DNA from: Rhodobacteraceae bacterium KLH11
Lineage (GTDB): Bacteria; Pseudomonadota; Alphaproteobacteria; Rhodobacterales; Rhodobacteraceae
Reading direction: 5' to 3'
NCBI GenBank assembly: GCA_000158135.1
Contig: DS999532.1
Span: forward strand, 358,263 to 422,262
Length of the DNA stretch: 64,000 nucleotides
The notes beneath the pieces were generated by a model. The model saw nothing but the letters and a program-made list of their open reading frames with translations, ran no database searches and was not told the DNA's origin. The position numbers and the translations under genes were made by a program. Within the stretch, counting starts at the first letter, position 1, and every line of letters starts with the position of its first letter. Positions 53,058 to 61,643 of this stretch are shown in pieces.

Positions 53058-54371
53058 ATGGAAAACCTGTCTGTCATCATCCTCTTTCTCTTCGTTTTGT
53101 TTACACTGCTGGGCACCGGTGTCTGGGTTGGGCTGGCCCTGATGGGCGTCGCATGGGTCGGGATGGAGCTGTTTACAACGCGACCCGTAGGCGACGTGAT
53201 GATCACCACGATCTGGTCGGCGTCGTCATCATGGACCCTGACGGCCTTGCCGATGTTCATCTGGATGGGTGAAATCCTCTATCGAACGCGATTATCCGAG
53301 GATATGTTCAAGGGCCTGTCGCCGTGGATGGCCCCGTTACCGGGCGGATTGGTGCATACCAATATCGTGGGTTGTACGGTTTTCGCGGCGGTCTCGGGCT
53401 CGTCTGCGGCCACGCTGACCACCGTTGGCAAAATGTCGATCCCGGAACTGCGCAAGAGGAACTATCCCGAGCGGATGATCATCGGCACCTTGACGGGTGC
53501 GGCAACGCTGGGCCTGATGATCCCACCCTCGCTGACGCTGATCGTTTATGGCGTAACGATCAACGAATCCATCACCAAGCTGTTCTTTGCAGGCATTCTG
53601 CCCGGTCTTGTACTGGCAGCGATGTTCATGGGATATGTCGCGATCTATTCGAAGATGGGCAAGGACTGGAACCCTGATGATGAAGGCAAATTGACATTTG
53701 CCGAGAAGGTTCGGAACTCCAAGTTTCTGTTACCCGTGATCCTGCTGATTGTGGTGGTGATCGGGTCGATGTATCTGGGCTATGCCACCGCGACCGAGGC
53801 CGCCGCATTCGGGGTCATTGGCGGGCTGCTATTGGCCGCCGGGCAAGGCTCGTTGAGCTGGAAAACCTTCACCGAAAGCCTGATGGGGGCCACGCGTACC
53901 AGTGCGATGATTGCCTTGATCCTTGCGGGTGCGGCGTTTCTGTCGCTGTCCATGGGCTTTACCGGCCTGCCGCGCGGGCTGGCGGATCTGATCGCCGGAT
54001 GGGAGTTGACGCGGTTCGAACTGCTGATGGTGCTGCTGGTATTCTATATCATTCTGGGCTGTTTTCTTGACGGAATCTCTTCGGTTGTTCTGACCATGGC
54101 GGTGGTTGAACCGATGATCCGCGATGCAGGCATCGATCTGATCTGGTTTGGCATCTTCATCGTGGTTGTCGTCGAGATGGCGCAGATCACGCCGCCTATC
54201 GGGTTCAACCTGTTTGTGATGCAGGGCATGACCAACCACGAGATGAGTTACATCGCCCGCGCCGCGATCCCGATGTTCCTGATCATGGTGCTGATGGTGT
54301 TCATCCTGATCTGGTTCCCCGACCTTGCCACCTGGCTGCCCGAGAACCTGCGTCAGAGGCCCGGCGGGTAG
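53058..54371 (+). CDS. TRAP transporter large permease subunit (DctM family), second system
   Basis: 437 residues, about 12 membrane segments. Signature segments TLTGAATLGLMIPPSLTLIV near 150-169 and ATATEAAAFGVIGGLL near 240, and a C-terminal ITPPIGFNLFVMQGMT. Follows dctQ by 4 bp. Followed by the BASS-like carrier gene after 6 bp, so the operon continues. Confidence 0.9.
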   Translation: MENLSVIILFLFVLFTLLGTGVWVGLALMGVAWVGMELFTTRPVGDVMITTIWSASSSWTLTALPMFIWMGEILYRTRLSEDMFKGLSPWMAPLPGGLVHTNIVGCTVFAAVSGSSAATLTTVGKMSIPELRKRNYPERMIIGTLTGAATLGLMIPPSLTLIVYGVTINESITKLFFAGILPGLVLAAMFMGYVAIYSKMGKDWNPDDEGKLTFAEKVRNSKFLLPVILLIVVVIGSMYLGYATATEAAAFGVIGGLLLAAGQGSLSWKTFTESLMGATRTSAMIALILAGAAFLSLSMGFTGLPRGLADLIAGWELTRFELLMVLLVFYIILGCFLDGISSVVLTMAVVEPMIRDAGIDLIWFGIFIVVVVEMAQITPPIGFNLFVMQGMTNHEMSYIARAAIPMFLIMVLMVFILIWFPDLATWLPENLRQRPGG

Positions 54372-54377
54372 CGGGCG

Positions 54378-55319
54378 TTGAACCCGCTTCATCTGGCGGC
54401 ACGCAACGGCCCTTATGTTCTGGTGATCGGGCTGGCGGCGGGATTGCTGCTGCCGGGGTTAGCCGAACCGATGCGCCCGTTCCTGTCGCCACTGGTAATG
54501 GTTCTGCTGCTCCTGACGTTGCTTCGGATGGAGCCGGGGGCGATCCTCGGGTCGTTTGTGGATTTGCGTCAGGTTGCAAAGGCTGTTCTTGGATTTCAGC
54601 TGGTCCTGCCCCTTCTTGTGGCAGCAGCAGGCTTTGCCGGTGGCTGGACCGCGGCACCGGTGTTTTTGTCCCTGCTGATCATGACGGCGGCTCCTTCGAT
54701 TTCCGGCAGCCCCAATCTTTGCCTGATGATGGGATATCCTGCGGAACATGCACTGCGTCTGGTGGTGGTCGGCACGGCTGCTTTGCCTCTGACAGCGTTC
54801 CCCGTTTTCTGGCTGATGCCAGAACTGGGGGATATTCAGGCTGTTCTGTTCAGCGCGCTTCGTCTGTTTCTGACGATCACCGCTGCGATCCTTGTGGCGG
54901 TCGCGTTGCGGCGGACTGTGCTTCGCAATCCATCCCATTCGACTTTGTTGACTCTTGAGGGCGCGGCCACGGTCACGCTGGCGGTGTTTGTCGTTGGCCT
55001 GATGCCGTCTGTCAGCGCGACGGCGCTGATTGATCCCGGCCTTGTGGCGTTCTGGATCGTGTTTGCCTGCGCAGTCAATTTTGGTGCACAGGTCGTCTTG
55101 TTCCACCTGACGCGAAACAGAATATGTGCAGCCAAGGCGACGGCTCTGTCCTTGATCGCCGGAAACCGGAACATCGCGATTTTCTTCGTGGCTTTGCCGC
55201 CCGAGGTGACGGCGCCGATCATGGTTTTCATCGGTGCCTATCAGATTCCGATGTATCTGACGCCGCTTGTCATGCGCCGACTTTATCAGGCAGCCAAGCC
55301 AAATGGATCAGCGGAATAA
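54378..55319 (+). CDS. Bile acid:sodium symporter (BASS)-like membrane carrier
   Basis: 313 residues, 8-10 hydrophobic segments. TTG start at 54378 close behind the DctM stop. The PLVMVLLLLTLLRMEPG and ISGSPNLCLMMGYPAEHALR segments resemble BASS-family transport helices, and the late SLIAGNRNIAIFFVALPP matches their GNRNxAL-type motif. It may import or export a related acid, or be an independent carrier. Convergent with ugd. Confidence 0.72.
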   Translation: MNPLHLAARNGPYVLVIGLAAGLLLPGLAEPMRPFLSPLVMVLLLLTLLRMEPGAILGSFVDLRQVAKAVLGFQLVLPLLVAAAGFAGGWTAAPVFLSLLIMTAAPSISGSPNLCLMMGYPAEHALRLVVVGTAALPLTAFPVFWLMPELGDIQAVLFSALRLFLTITAAILVAVALRRTVLRNPSHSTLLTLEGAATVTLAVFVVGLMPSVSATALIDPGLVAFWIVFACAVNFGAQVVLFHLTRNRICAAKATALSLIAGNRNIAIFFVALPPEVTAPIMVFIGAYQIPMYLTPLVMRRLYQAAKPNGSAE

Positions 55320-55337
55320 AGCTCTGCCCCGATTAAC

Positions 55338-55361
55338 CCGGCTGCCTTTGCCAGCAGCCGG
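55338..55361. terminator. Hairpin between convergent carrier and ugd genes
   Basis: CCGGCTGC and GCAGCCGG form an 8-bp perfect stem with an 8-nt loop between the two stop codons. No T tract on either strand. Likely shared transcript end. Confidence 0.5.
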
Positions 55362-55375
55362 AACCGATATTCGAT

Positions 55376-56698
55376 TTAGGAGTTTGGCGGATTGCTGACG
55401 CCAACGCCGATATAGGTCTCAAACCCCGAGCCCAGCACCAGATCGGACGAATAGATGTTGCGGAGATCGACCATCCGAGGTGTATTCATGGCCTCGGCCA
55501 AATCACCAAGGTTCAGCGCGCGGAATTCGTTCCATTCCGTCAGCAGAACCACAACATCCGCACCGGCAGCAGCGGCGTAGGGATCATCCATCCACTCGAC
55601 ACCGGGCAACAGCGCCTCGCCTTCAGCACGCCCTTGCGGGTCAACCACACGCACGCGCGCACCGCCGCCGATCAGGGCAGGCACGATGGTCAGCGAGGGG
55701 GCATCGCGCATATCGTCGGTATTGGGTTTGAAGGTCACACCCAGAACCGCCACCGTCTTGCCATTGAAACGGTCATCGCAGGCGTCCTGAATCTTTTCGA
55801 CCATACGCTTTTTGACGCCATCATTCACACGGATAACAGTCTCGGTGATTTGCATCGGGTGGGCAAAGTCCTGACCGATCCGGGCCAGTGCTGCTGTATC
55901 TTTCGGAAAGCAGGAGCCCCCATAACCCGGCCCTGCATGCAGGAACTTGTTGCCGATCCGCCCGTCAAGGCCGATCCCGCGCGCCACTTCCTTGACATCA
56001 CCGCCAGCACGTTCGCACAAACCGGCGATTTCGTTGATGAAGGTGATCTTGGTCGCCAGAAACGCGTTGGCCGCATATTTGATCATCTCGGCGCTTTCCA
56101 GATCCGTAGTCAGGATCGGGAAGTCGCGCAGATAGAGCGGGCGGTAAATCTCGGCCATCACTTCGGCGGCGCGCTCGCTTTCGACACCGACAACGACGCG
56201 GTCGGGGCGCATGAAATCATCAATTGCGGCCCCTTCGCGCAGAAATTCGGGGTTCGAGGCCACATCAAAATCTGCATCAGGATTGGCCGCGGACACGACC
56301 GAATGCACCTTGCGGTTGGTACCGACCGGGACGGTCGATTTGGTGACAACAACCGTATAGGCGGTGATCGCATTGGCGATCTCTTCGGCCGCAGCCATGA
56401 CATATGTCAGGTCGGCATGCCCGTCACCACGGCGCGTCGGCGTGCCGACCGCAATGAACACCGCATCGGCCCCATCAACAGCGGCGGCGAGATCAGTAGT
56501 GAAAGTCAGCCGCCCAGCCGCCACGTTCTTTGCCATCAGCACGTCGAGACCGGGCTCATAGATCGGCACTTCGCCCGCTTGCAGCATCTCGATCTTGCGT
56601 TCGGATTTGTCGACGCAGATCACATCATGGCCAAAATCGGAAAAGCAAACTCCGGACACCAAACCAACATATCCGGTGCCAATCATCGCAATGCGCAT
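55376..56698 (-). CDS. ugd: UDP-glucose 6-dehydrogenase
   Basis: 440-residue NAD-dependent enzyme that oxidises UDP-glucose to UDP-glucuronate for polysaccharide or envelope sugars. NAD motif IGTGYVGLVSG near residues 6-16, catalytic cysteine in GYGGSCFPKDT near residue 262, FEGH-like VTFKPNTDDMRDAPS near 325. Full normal length. Single gene on the minus strand with a 56699-56994 upstream region. Confidence 0.93.
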   Translation of the reverse strand: MRIAMIGTGYVGLVSGVCFSDFGHDVICVDKSERKIEMLQAGEVPIYEPGLDVLMAKNVAAGRLTFTTDLAAAVDGADAVFIAVGTPTRRGDGHADLTYVMAAAEEIANAITAYTVVVTKSTVPVGTNRKVHSVVSAANPDADFDVASNPEFLREGAAIDDFMRPDRVVVGVESERAAEVMAEIYRPLYLRDFPILTTDLESAEMIKYAANAFLATKITFINEIAGLCERAGGDVKEVARGIGLDGRIGNKFLHAGPGYGGSCFPKDTAALARIGQDFAHPMQITETVIRVNDGVKKRMVEKIQDACDDRFNGKTVAVLGVTFKPNTDDMRDAPSLTIVPALIGGGARVRVVDPQGRAEGEALLPGVEWMDDPYAAAAGADVVVLLTEWNEFRALNLGDLAEAMNTPRMVDLRNIYSSDLVLGSGFETYIGVGVSNPPNS

Positions 56699-56994
56699 TT
56701 ATCGAGTTCCTTCCTTCGGTTTTTGAATGGTCCCGAGGGGCCTGTGACTTTGAACCCGTCGATATCCGGGACCAAACCCCGGACCTGCACAACCGTTTGC
56801 TAAAATGACTATTCCGTACCGCAAGGCACGGGCGATCTTGGCGTTGGCCATACCCATCGGGCCGTTATTCTTTGCGACCGAATATGCTTTTTGTGCGGGA
56901 ATGTGCAAGTGCTGTTCGAAACGCTTGGGCGTCTGTACCTTCGAAACCGGTCATGTGACTTTCATATTGACGTATCCTGCGATCTCGGGCACTC
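56699..56994. other. Spacer upstream of ugd and the cobalamin riboswitch
   Basis: The 599-bp gap 56699-57297 holds ugd's promoter region on the left and the cobalamin riboswitch on the right. In this left half I find no hairpin, RNA or credible gene; a 90-codon open frame from 56805 runs into the riboswitch and has no ribosome site. Confidence 0.5.
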
Positions 56995-57190
56995 AATCAC
57001 GTGATGGTTCCCGATGGTACGCCCACGGGATGAAAAGGGAATACGGTGAGGATTGCCGCGCGGCACCAACTCCGTAACTGCCCCCGCAACTGTAAGCGGT
57101 GAGCGACGCCAAACAGCCACTGGCCCTGAGGGTCGGGAAGGTCGGCCAAGCACAGACCCGCAAGTCAGGAGACCTGCCATCACATGTTCA
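56995..57190 (+). ncRNA. Cobalamin riboswitch
   Basis: The adenosylcobalamin/cobalamin core is clear: GATGAAAAGGGAATACGGTG near 57030-57049, then CTGCCCCCGCAACTGTAAGC near 57078-57097 and the B12 box AAGTCAGGAGACCTGCC at 57162-57178. About 120 bases separate it from the first gene, a region long enough for an expression platform, but I do not see an unambiguous terminator. It should control the downstream metal-binding protein and ABC importer by cobalamin level. Confidence 0.93.
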
Positions 57191-57297
57191 ACCAACCCGG
57201 GGCGGGGCGTCCTGGAAGGAGGCTTAGATGGCACGTCTGATGCGTGTTTACATATCCGGCACCTTCTGCCTGCGCTTGAAAGCGAGTGGAGCGGGCA

Positions 57298-57654
57298 ATG
57301 TCGGAAATACCTGATCACTTTGTTCTTGTATGCACGCGCTGCGCGGGTGCGCTCTCCTCCGATGCATTGCGGGATATGTTGACCGCAAAGCTGCCGTCAG
57401 GGTTTGCCATTCGCGGGGTGCCCTGCATGGCGGGGTGTGCCCATCCAGGGACGGTTGGGTTTCAGGCCGTGGGCAAGGCGCAATACCTGTTTGGTGACAT
57501 CCAGACCGTGCCAGAGGTCGACGCGCTGGCCCAGTTTGCGCAACAATATCTCGACAGCCCGGACGGGTGGACCAACGCCACTGAACGCCCGCTTGCTTTG
57601 TCCGATAAAACCCTCTCCCGCCTGCCGAGGATCGAGTCCGAGGTGCGCGCATGA
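57298..57654 (+). CDS. DUF1636 family protein, cobalamin-riboswitch controlled
   Basis: 118 residues. CTRC near residues 12-15 and the later VPCMAGCAHPG near 41-51 give four cysteines and a His, as expected for the metal-binding or thioredoxin-like ferredoxin fold proposed for DUF1636. ATG at 57298 with a GGAGCG site. Overlaps the ATPase gene by 4 bp. Function unproven; consistent association with B12-regulated importers suggests a cobalt- or corrinoid-related role. Confidence 0.85.
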   Translation: MSEIPDHFVLVCTRCAGALSSDALRDMLTAKLPSGFAIRGVPCMAGCAHPGTVGFQAVGKAQYLFGDIQTVPEVDALAQFAQQYLDSPDGWTNATERPLALSDKTLSRLPRIESEVRA

Positions 57655-58436
57655 CGGGTTCGGCGTTCTTAAAAGCACAAGATCTGGAATATTTTGCGCT
57701 TAACGGTGATGTGCTGTTGCAGGCTGTGTCATTTGAGCTGGATGAAGGCGCGATCCTTGCCATTGCGGGGCCGAACGGGGCGGGGAAAACAACATTGCTC
57801 AATCTGCTCTGCGGGGCCGAGCCGCTGGCACTGGGTGATGTCGTGATCGACGGGCACAGTCTCAAACAGCTTTCCGCGACCGAGCGTGCCCGAAGGATCG
57901 CCGTCGTCAGCCAGCAAGAGCTGCCGGACGGGCGGCTCACGCTGCGGGATTACGTTGCGCTGGGGCAAATCCCTATTCACGCGGATCGCTCGGCCGAAGA
58001 ACATGCCAGCGAGTTGAACCGCATTCTCGATCTGACGAACCTGATCGCGCTGGCGGGCAAGCGGATGGCGCAGCTGTCCGGCGGGGAACGTCAGCGCGCC
58101 CATATCGCGCGCGCGCTGGCGCAAAACCCGTCTTTGCTGTTTCTGGACGAACCAACCAATCATCTGGACCCCGATGCCAAGGGGCGGATGTTGTCCCTGG
58201 TGGCCGAGCTTGGCATCACCGTGGTGATGATCGTCCACGATCTGGTGATGATTCCGGAATTTGCCACCCATGTCGCACTGATGAAAGCCACCCGTATGAC
58301 CGCTTTCGGCCCGGTGGCCGAGGTGCTGACGCCCGAGCATGTTCAGGACACGTTTGGCGTTGATTACCTGTGCTTTCACCACGAAGGCCGCGTGATCCCG
58401 GCGCTGGATATCAGAAGAACCAAAGTTTCCATGTAA
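57651..58436 (+). CDS. ABC transporter ATP-binding protein, BtuD/FepC/HmuV family
   Basis: 261 residues: Walker A GPNGAGKTT near 38-46, signature LSGGERQRAHIARAL near 143-157, Walker B LLFLDEPTNHLDPDA near 163-177. BtuD/FecE type by length and motifs. The gene is part of a riboswitch-controlled operon with binding protein and permease, so cobalamin or cobinamide uptake is likely, though iron-siderophore importers look the same at this level. Confidence 0.88.
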   Translation: MTGSAFLKAQDLEYFALNGDVLLQAVSFELDEGAILAIAGPNGAGKTTLLNLLCGAEPLALGDVVIDGHSLKQLSATERARRIAVVSQQELPDGRLTLRDYVALGQIPIHADRSAEEHASELNRILDLTNLIALAGKRMAQLSGGERQRAHIARALAQNPSLLFLDEPTNHLDPDAKGRMLSLVAELGITVVMIVHDLVMIPEFATHVALMKATRMTAFGPVAEVLTPEHVQDTFGVDYLCFHHEGRVIPALDIRRTKVSM

Positions 58437-58450
58437 ATCAGGAGAGCTCT

Positions 58451-59398
58451 ATGAAACACATCTGGTCCGTGACGCTGGCCGCAACCATGGCAGGCGGTGC
58501 TGCCGCGCACGAGGTCACCATCGACAATTGCGGTGCGCCGCTGGTCTTTGAAACCCAACCCGAGCGGTTGGTCGTGCATGACATGAACATGACCGACATG
58601 GCCTTTGCGCTGGGTCTGCAGGACAAGATTGTTGGACTGACCGGTATCACCGGATGGTACAAGACCAGCCCGGAATTTGACACGCTGCGCGGTGATATCC
58701 CAGAGCTTGCCCCAAAATACCCGACGGTTGAGAACCTTGTTGCGGTTGAACCCGACCTGTTCTTCGCGGGTTGGTATTACGGTATGAAACCCGGTGGCGA
58801 CGTGACGCCTGATACACTCGCGCCGTTTGGCATCAAGACGATGATCCTGACCGAGAGCTGCGTGCATCTGGACAAAGACCGCCCCGAGGCCAGCATGGAT
58901 CTGCTGTTTGATGATGTTCTGCGTCTGGGCAAGGTCATGCATGTCGAAGACAAAGCAGAAGAACTTGTTTCAGGATGGAAAGAAGAGCTGGCCGCGATCG
59001 AGGCTCAGACTGCTGAGTTGGCGAAACCCCGCGTCTTCTTGCTGGACGGCCCGGCGGATGCGCCCTTTACTGCCGGTAAATTTGCTATTCCTGACGCCAT
59101 GATTGATGCTGCAGGCGGCGAGAACGTCACCCATGATATGGATACAAGCTGGGGCCGCACCTCGTGGGAAGCGGTAGCCGCCGCAAATCCGGAATTTCTT
59201 GTGCTGCTGGATTATCAGACGGGCAATGGCGCCGCAGATACGTTCAGGTTTCTGCAGGAACATCCCGTCATGTCGCAGACCGATGCGGTCAAAAACGAAC
59301 GCTGGATCGGCCTGCGCTACGAAGAGCTGACCCCCGGACCGGCGAATATCGAGGCGATTTCGAAAATGGCCAGGGCCATGCATCCGGTTCTCAACTGA
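58451..59398 (+). CDS. Periplasmic binding protein of a cobalamin-type ABC importer
   Basis: 315 residues. Signal peptide ends near GGAAA-HEV. Type III binding fold (BtuF/FecB): VEPDLFFAGW near residue 100 and WGRTSWEAVAAANPEFLVLL near 237. ATG at 58451 after an AGGAGAGC site; upstream in-frame codons overlap the ATPase gene. By riboswitch context the ligand is a corrinoid. Confidence 0.87.
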   Translation: MKHIWSVTLAATMAGGAAAHEVTIDNCGAPLVFETQPERLVVHDMNMTDMAFALGLQDKIVGLTGITGWYKTSPEFDTLRGDIPELAPKYPTVENLVAVEPDLFFAGWYYGMKPGGDVTPDTLAPFGIKTMILTESCVHLDKDRPEASMDLLFDDVLRLGKVMHVEDKAEELVSGWKEELAAIEAQTAELAKPRVFLLDGPADAPFTAGKFAIPDAMIDAAGGENVTHDMDTSWGRTSWEAVAAANPEFLVLLDYQTGNGAADTFRFLQEHPVMSQTDAVKNERWIGLRYEELTPGPANIEAISKMARAMHPVLN

Positions 59399-59399
59399 T

Positions 59400-60413
59400 A
59401 TGAGCCGATTGGCTCTGATACTTGTGTTGGGGGTGGCCGTTCTGGCCGCCCTTTTGCTGCTGTCGACGGTTTATGGCACCACGTCCATTCCCGTCTCGGA
59501 TACGTTCGATGCGATCCTGCTGGGGACCGGGATATCCGGCGGCGAGATGTCTCCGATGCACCGCATCGTCTTTGACCTGCGCCTGCCGCGCGCCCTGTTT
59601 GCCGCTGTCATCGGGGCCGGGCTGGGGATCGTTGGTGTTGTCTTGCAGACCACCACCCGCAATGATCTGGCCGACCCGTTTCTCTTTGGTCTGTCGTCCG
59701 GCGCGGCCGCAGGGGCAGTGTTTGTCATCACGGTGACGGGGGATATTCTGGGCTTCTGGACCCTGCCGCTGGCCGCTTTCTGCGGCGGGCTGATCGCGTC
59801 GGGCATCGTGCTGGCACTGGTTCATGGTTTGCGCACCAGTGCGCCGGAAAAGCTGATCCTTGCAGGTCTCGCCGTCTCGTTCCTGTTCTCGGCCATTACC
59901 AATTACCTGATATTTGCGGGTGACAGCCGTGCGGCGCATTCGGTCATTTTCTGGATGCTGGGCGGGTTGGGTCTGGCCCGATGGGAGACATTCCCGCTGG
60001 TCTGTGCCGGGCTTCTGCTGATCCTGAGCTATTCACTTTATCGCAGGCGCTGGCTGGATGCCCTGTTGACCGGAGATCTGACCGCAGCGACGCTTGGCGT
60101 GCCGGTGCAGGGGCTTCGGTTCAGCATGTTCTTTGCCGCAGCCCTTGCGACGGCTGTGTTTGTTTCGGTGGCCGGAGTAATCGGTTTTGTCGGTTTGATG
60201 GTACCGCATATCGCCCGGGGAATTGTCGGCCCGCTGCACGGTTCGCTTCTGCCAACCGCCGCAATTGTCGGTGCAGCCCTGTTGACCGGGTCAGATATCC
60301 TCAGCCGATTGTTGCTTGCGCCTCAGGAGTTGCCGGTTGGAATTGTCACAACCTCTATCGGATCGGCTTTTGTATTTTTGCTTCTGTTCAGAACAGCAAA
60401 GGCTGGGCGCTAG
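59400..60413 (+). CDS. FecCD/BtuC-family ABC permease
   Basis: 337 residues with about 9-10 membrane segments. The start LRLPRALFAAVIGAGLGIVG is the BtuC/FecCD hallmark and the LMVPHIARGIVGPLHGSLLP segment near 265-284 is the ATPase-coupling region. It begins 1 base after the stop of the binding protein gene. Completes a BtuFCD-type system. Confidence 0.9.
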   Translation: MSRLALILVLGVAVLAALLLLSTVYGTTSIPVSDTFDAILLGTGISGGEMSPMHRIVFDLRLPRALFAAVIGAGLGIVGVVLQTTTRNDLADPFLFGLSSGAAAGAVFVITVTGDILGFWTLPLAAFCGGLIASGIVLALVHGLRTSAPEKLILAGLAVSFLFSAITNYLIFAGDSRAAHSVIFWMLGGLGLARWETFPLVCAGLLLILSYSLYRRRWLDALLTGDLTAATLGVPVQGLRFSMFFAAALATAVFVSVAGVIGFVGLMVPHIARGIVGPLHGSLLPTAAIVGAALLTGSDILSRLLLAPQELPVGIVTTSIGSAFVFLLLFRTAKAGR

Positions 60414-60442
60414 CGCGGGGCCGTCGGATCAACGCCTGAAAA

Positions 60443-60739
60443 TTATGCGCCGCGCGCTGCAAGAATGGCGGCTATCAAATCGTCTGGCACCTCGGTGCTT
60501 TCGATATTCCTCTGCGCCTCAGTTAGCGCCCTGGCGCGTTCATATTCCTTGAGATACGCCCTGCATTCGGCACAAACGCGCAGGTGCATTTCGAAAATCA
60601 TCTTTTGCCTCGGGCTCAGATCGCCTTCGATATATTCGAGAATAAAGCTCTCGAATTCCTCACAGGTGATCATCATCGGTGCTTTGAACATCACCGAATG
60701 CATACGCCGTCTAAGTGACTTGGGCGTCGTATTAGCCAT
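60443..60739 (-). CDS. Zinc-finger anti-sigma factor (ZAS-type)
   Basis: 98 residues, no clear membrane segment, so a soluble anti-sigma. The zinc-binding pattern sits in ITCEEFESFILEY and EMHLRVCAEC (His-x3-Cys-x2-Cys). I start at the ATG at 60739, which overlaps the end of the sigma gene by 8 bp; a GTG three codons upstream is possible. Inhibits the ECF sigma factor encoded before it, probably released by a redox signal. Confidence 0.83.
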   Translation of the reverse strand: MANTTPKSLRRRMHSVMFKAPMMITCEEFESFILEYIEGDLSPRQKMIFEMHLRVCAECRAYLKEYERARALTEAQRNIESTEVPDDLIAAILAARGA

Positions 60740-61304
60740 TAAATTCACCCAACACTGGTTCCAGCAGTTTTTTCAACGCAGATCTGGCGCGATGCAACCG
60801 AATTTTCACGTTGGAATCGCTTATTTTCAGAATTTGCGCGACCTCTGCCGTTGATAGTCCTTCGATATCTCTAAGGATCAGTATGATACGATACTTCTCG
60901 GGAAGTTGCATAATCATATTTTGGACATTTGTCGCGATTTCTGCATTGCTGAACAGAGATTCAGGTGTCTCGGTGACGACGAGCGATTGCTCAATGCGGC
61001 AGCCGCTGTCGTCAAATTGCGGCAGCAACGGATCGATCGGGCTTTCTTTGCGTGTCGTCGATCGGCGCAGGATCATCAAAGCTTCGTTGACAACGATCCG
61101 GTGCATCCAGGTTTTCAGGGTCGACCGGCCTTCGAAATTACCCAGGCCAGCCCAGATTTTCTGAAAGGCGTTCTGCACCGCATCTTCTGCGTGCATCCGG
61201 TCATTGAGTATCCTCTCGGCGACCGCCAACATCCAACCAATGTTGTCAGAGACAAAAGCGCGATCTTCATAGATCTCGTGCTTCATTTTCAGATTCTGAT
61301 CCAT
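60732..61304 (-). CDS. ECF-type RNA polymerase sigma factor
   Basis: 190 residues from the ATG at 61304. Region 2 DAVQNAFQKIWAGLGNFEGR near 43-62 and region 4 LPEKYRIILILRDIEGLSTA near 135-154, followed by VAQILKISDSNVKIRLHRAR. In-frame codons continue to 61403 but those 33 residues are not part of an ECF factor. Followed by its anti-sigma gene; divergent from the Rieske-glutamate synthase operon, a candidate target. Confidence 0.86.
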   Translation of the reverse strand: MDQNLKMKHEIYEDRAFVSDNIGWMLAVAERILNDRMHAEDAVQNAFQKIWAGLGNFEGRSTLKTWMHRIVVNEALMILRRSTTRKESPIDPLLPQFDDSGCRIEQSLVVTETPESLFSNAEIATNVQNMIMQLPEKYRIILILRDIEGLSTAEVAQILKISDSNVKIRLHRARSALKKLLEPVLGEFNG

Positions 61305-61426
61305 TTGGTTTTCGATCCCGATTTCGTCAGATTTTCGAAAGTTCCGGCTCTGTATGTAACCGAACACTATGTCACCGCATCTAATCTTGCATAGCGGCTT
61401 CACGGGAATGTCAGCGGCATAAAGGC

Positions 61427-61443
61427 AAACATTATGAATGTTT
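61427..61443. promoter_or_regulatory. Inverted repeat in sigma/glutamate-synthase spacer, first
   Basis: AAACATT-ATG-AATGTTT, 7-bp perfect arms, in the 339-bp AT-rich region between the divergent ECF sigma gene and the Rieske-glutamate synthase gene. Probably an operator; the binding protein is unknown. Confidence 0.4.
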
Positions 61444-61495
61444 AATGAAAGTTAATCTTGCCGTGGACCAAACCGGCGGAGTCAGAGTCTATCCG

Positions 61496-61512
61496 TTTGT
61501 AAAACATACAAA
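61496..61512. promoter_or_regulatory. Inverted repeat in sigma/glutamate-synthase spacer, second
   Basis: TTTGTA-AAACA-TACAAA, 6-bp perfect arms, 131 bp before the Rieske-glutamate synthase start. Different in sequence from the first repeat (61427), so the two may bind different proteins. The rest of the 61305-61643 region holds promoters for both sides but no gene or RNA I can recognise. Confidence 0.35.
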
Positions 61513-61643
61513 AACCCAAAGGTCGTAACGCGTTTGTCACCCAATACACGTAAAAACACGACGGTGTGATGTACCTGTTTTTGTGAAACCAAAACACTTA
61601 GCCATTGGTTTTGAAATGGCAGCTAGCAAGGAAGGCAGCCCCC

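Noticed and set aside
56805-57077. A 90-codon open frame ahead of the DUF1636 gene
   Set aside because: It runs into the cobalamin aptamer, lacks a ribosome site and has no recognisable domain.
61305-61403. A 33-residue N-terminal extension of the ECF sigma factor
   Set aside because: ECF factors begin shortly before region 2; the GTG at 61403 has no ribosome site.
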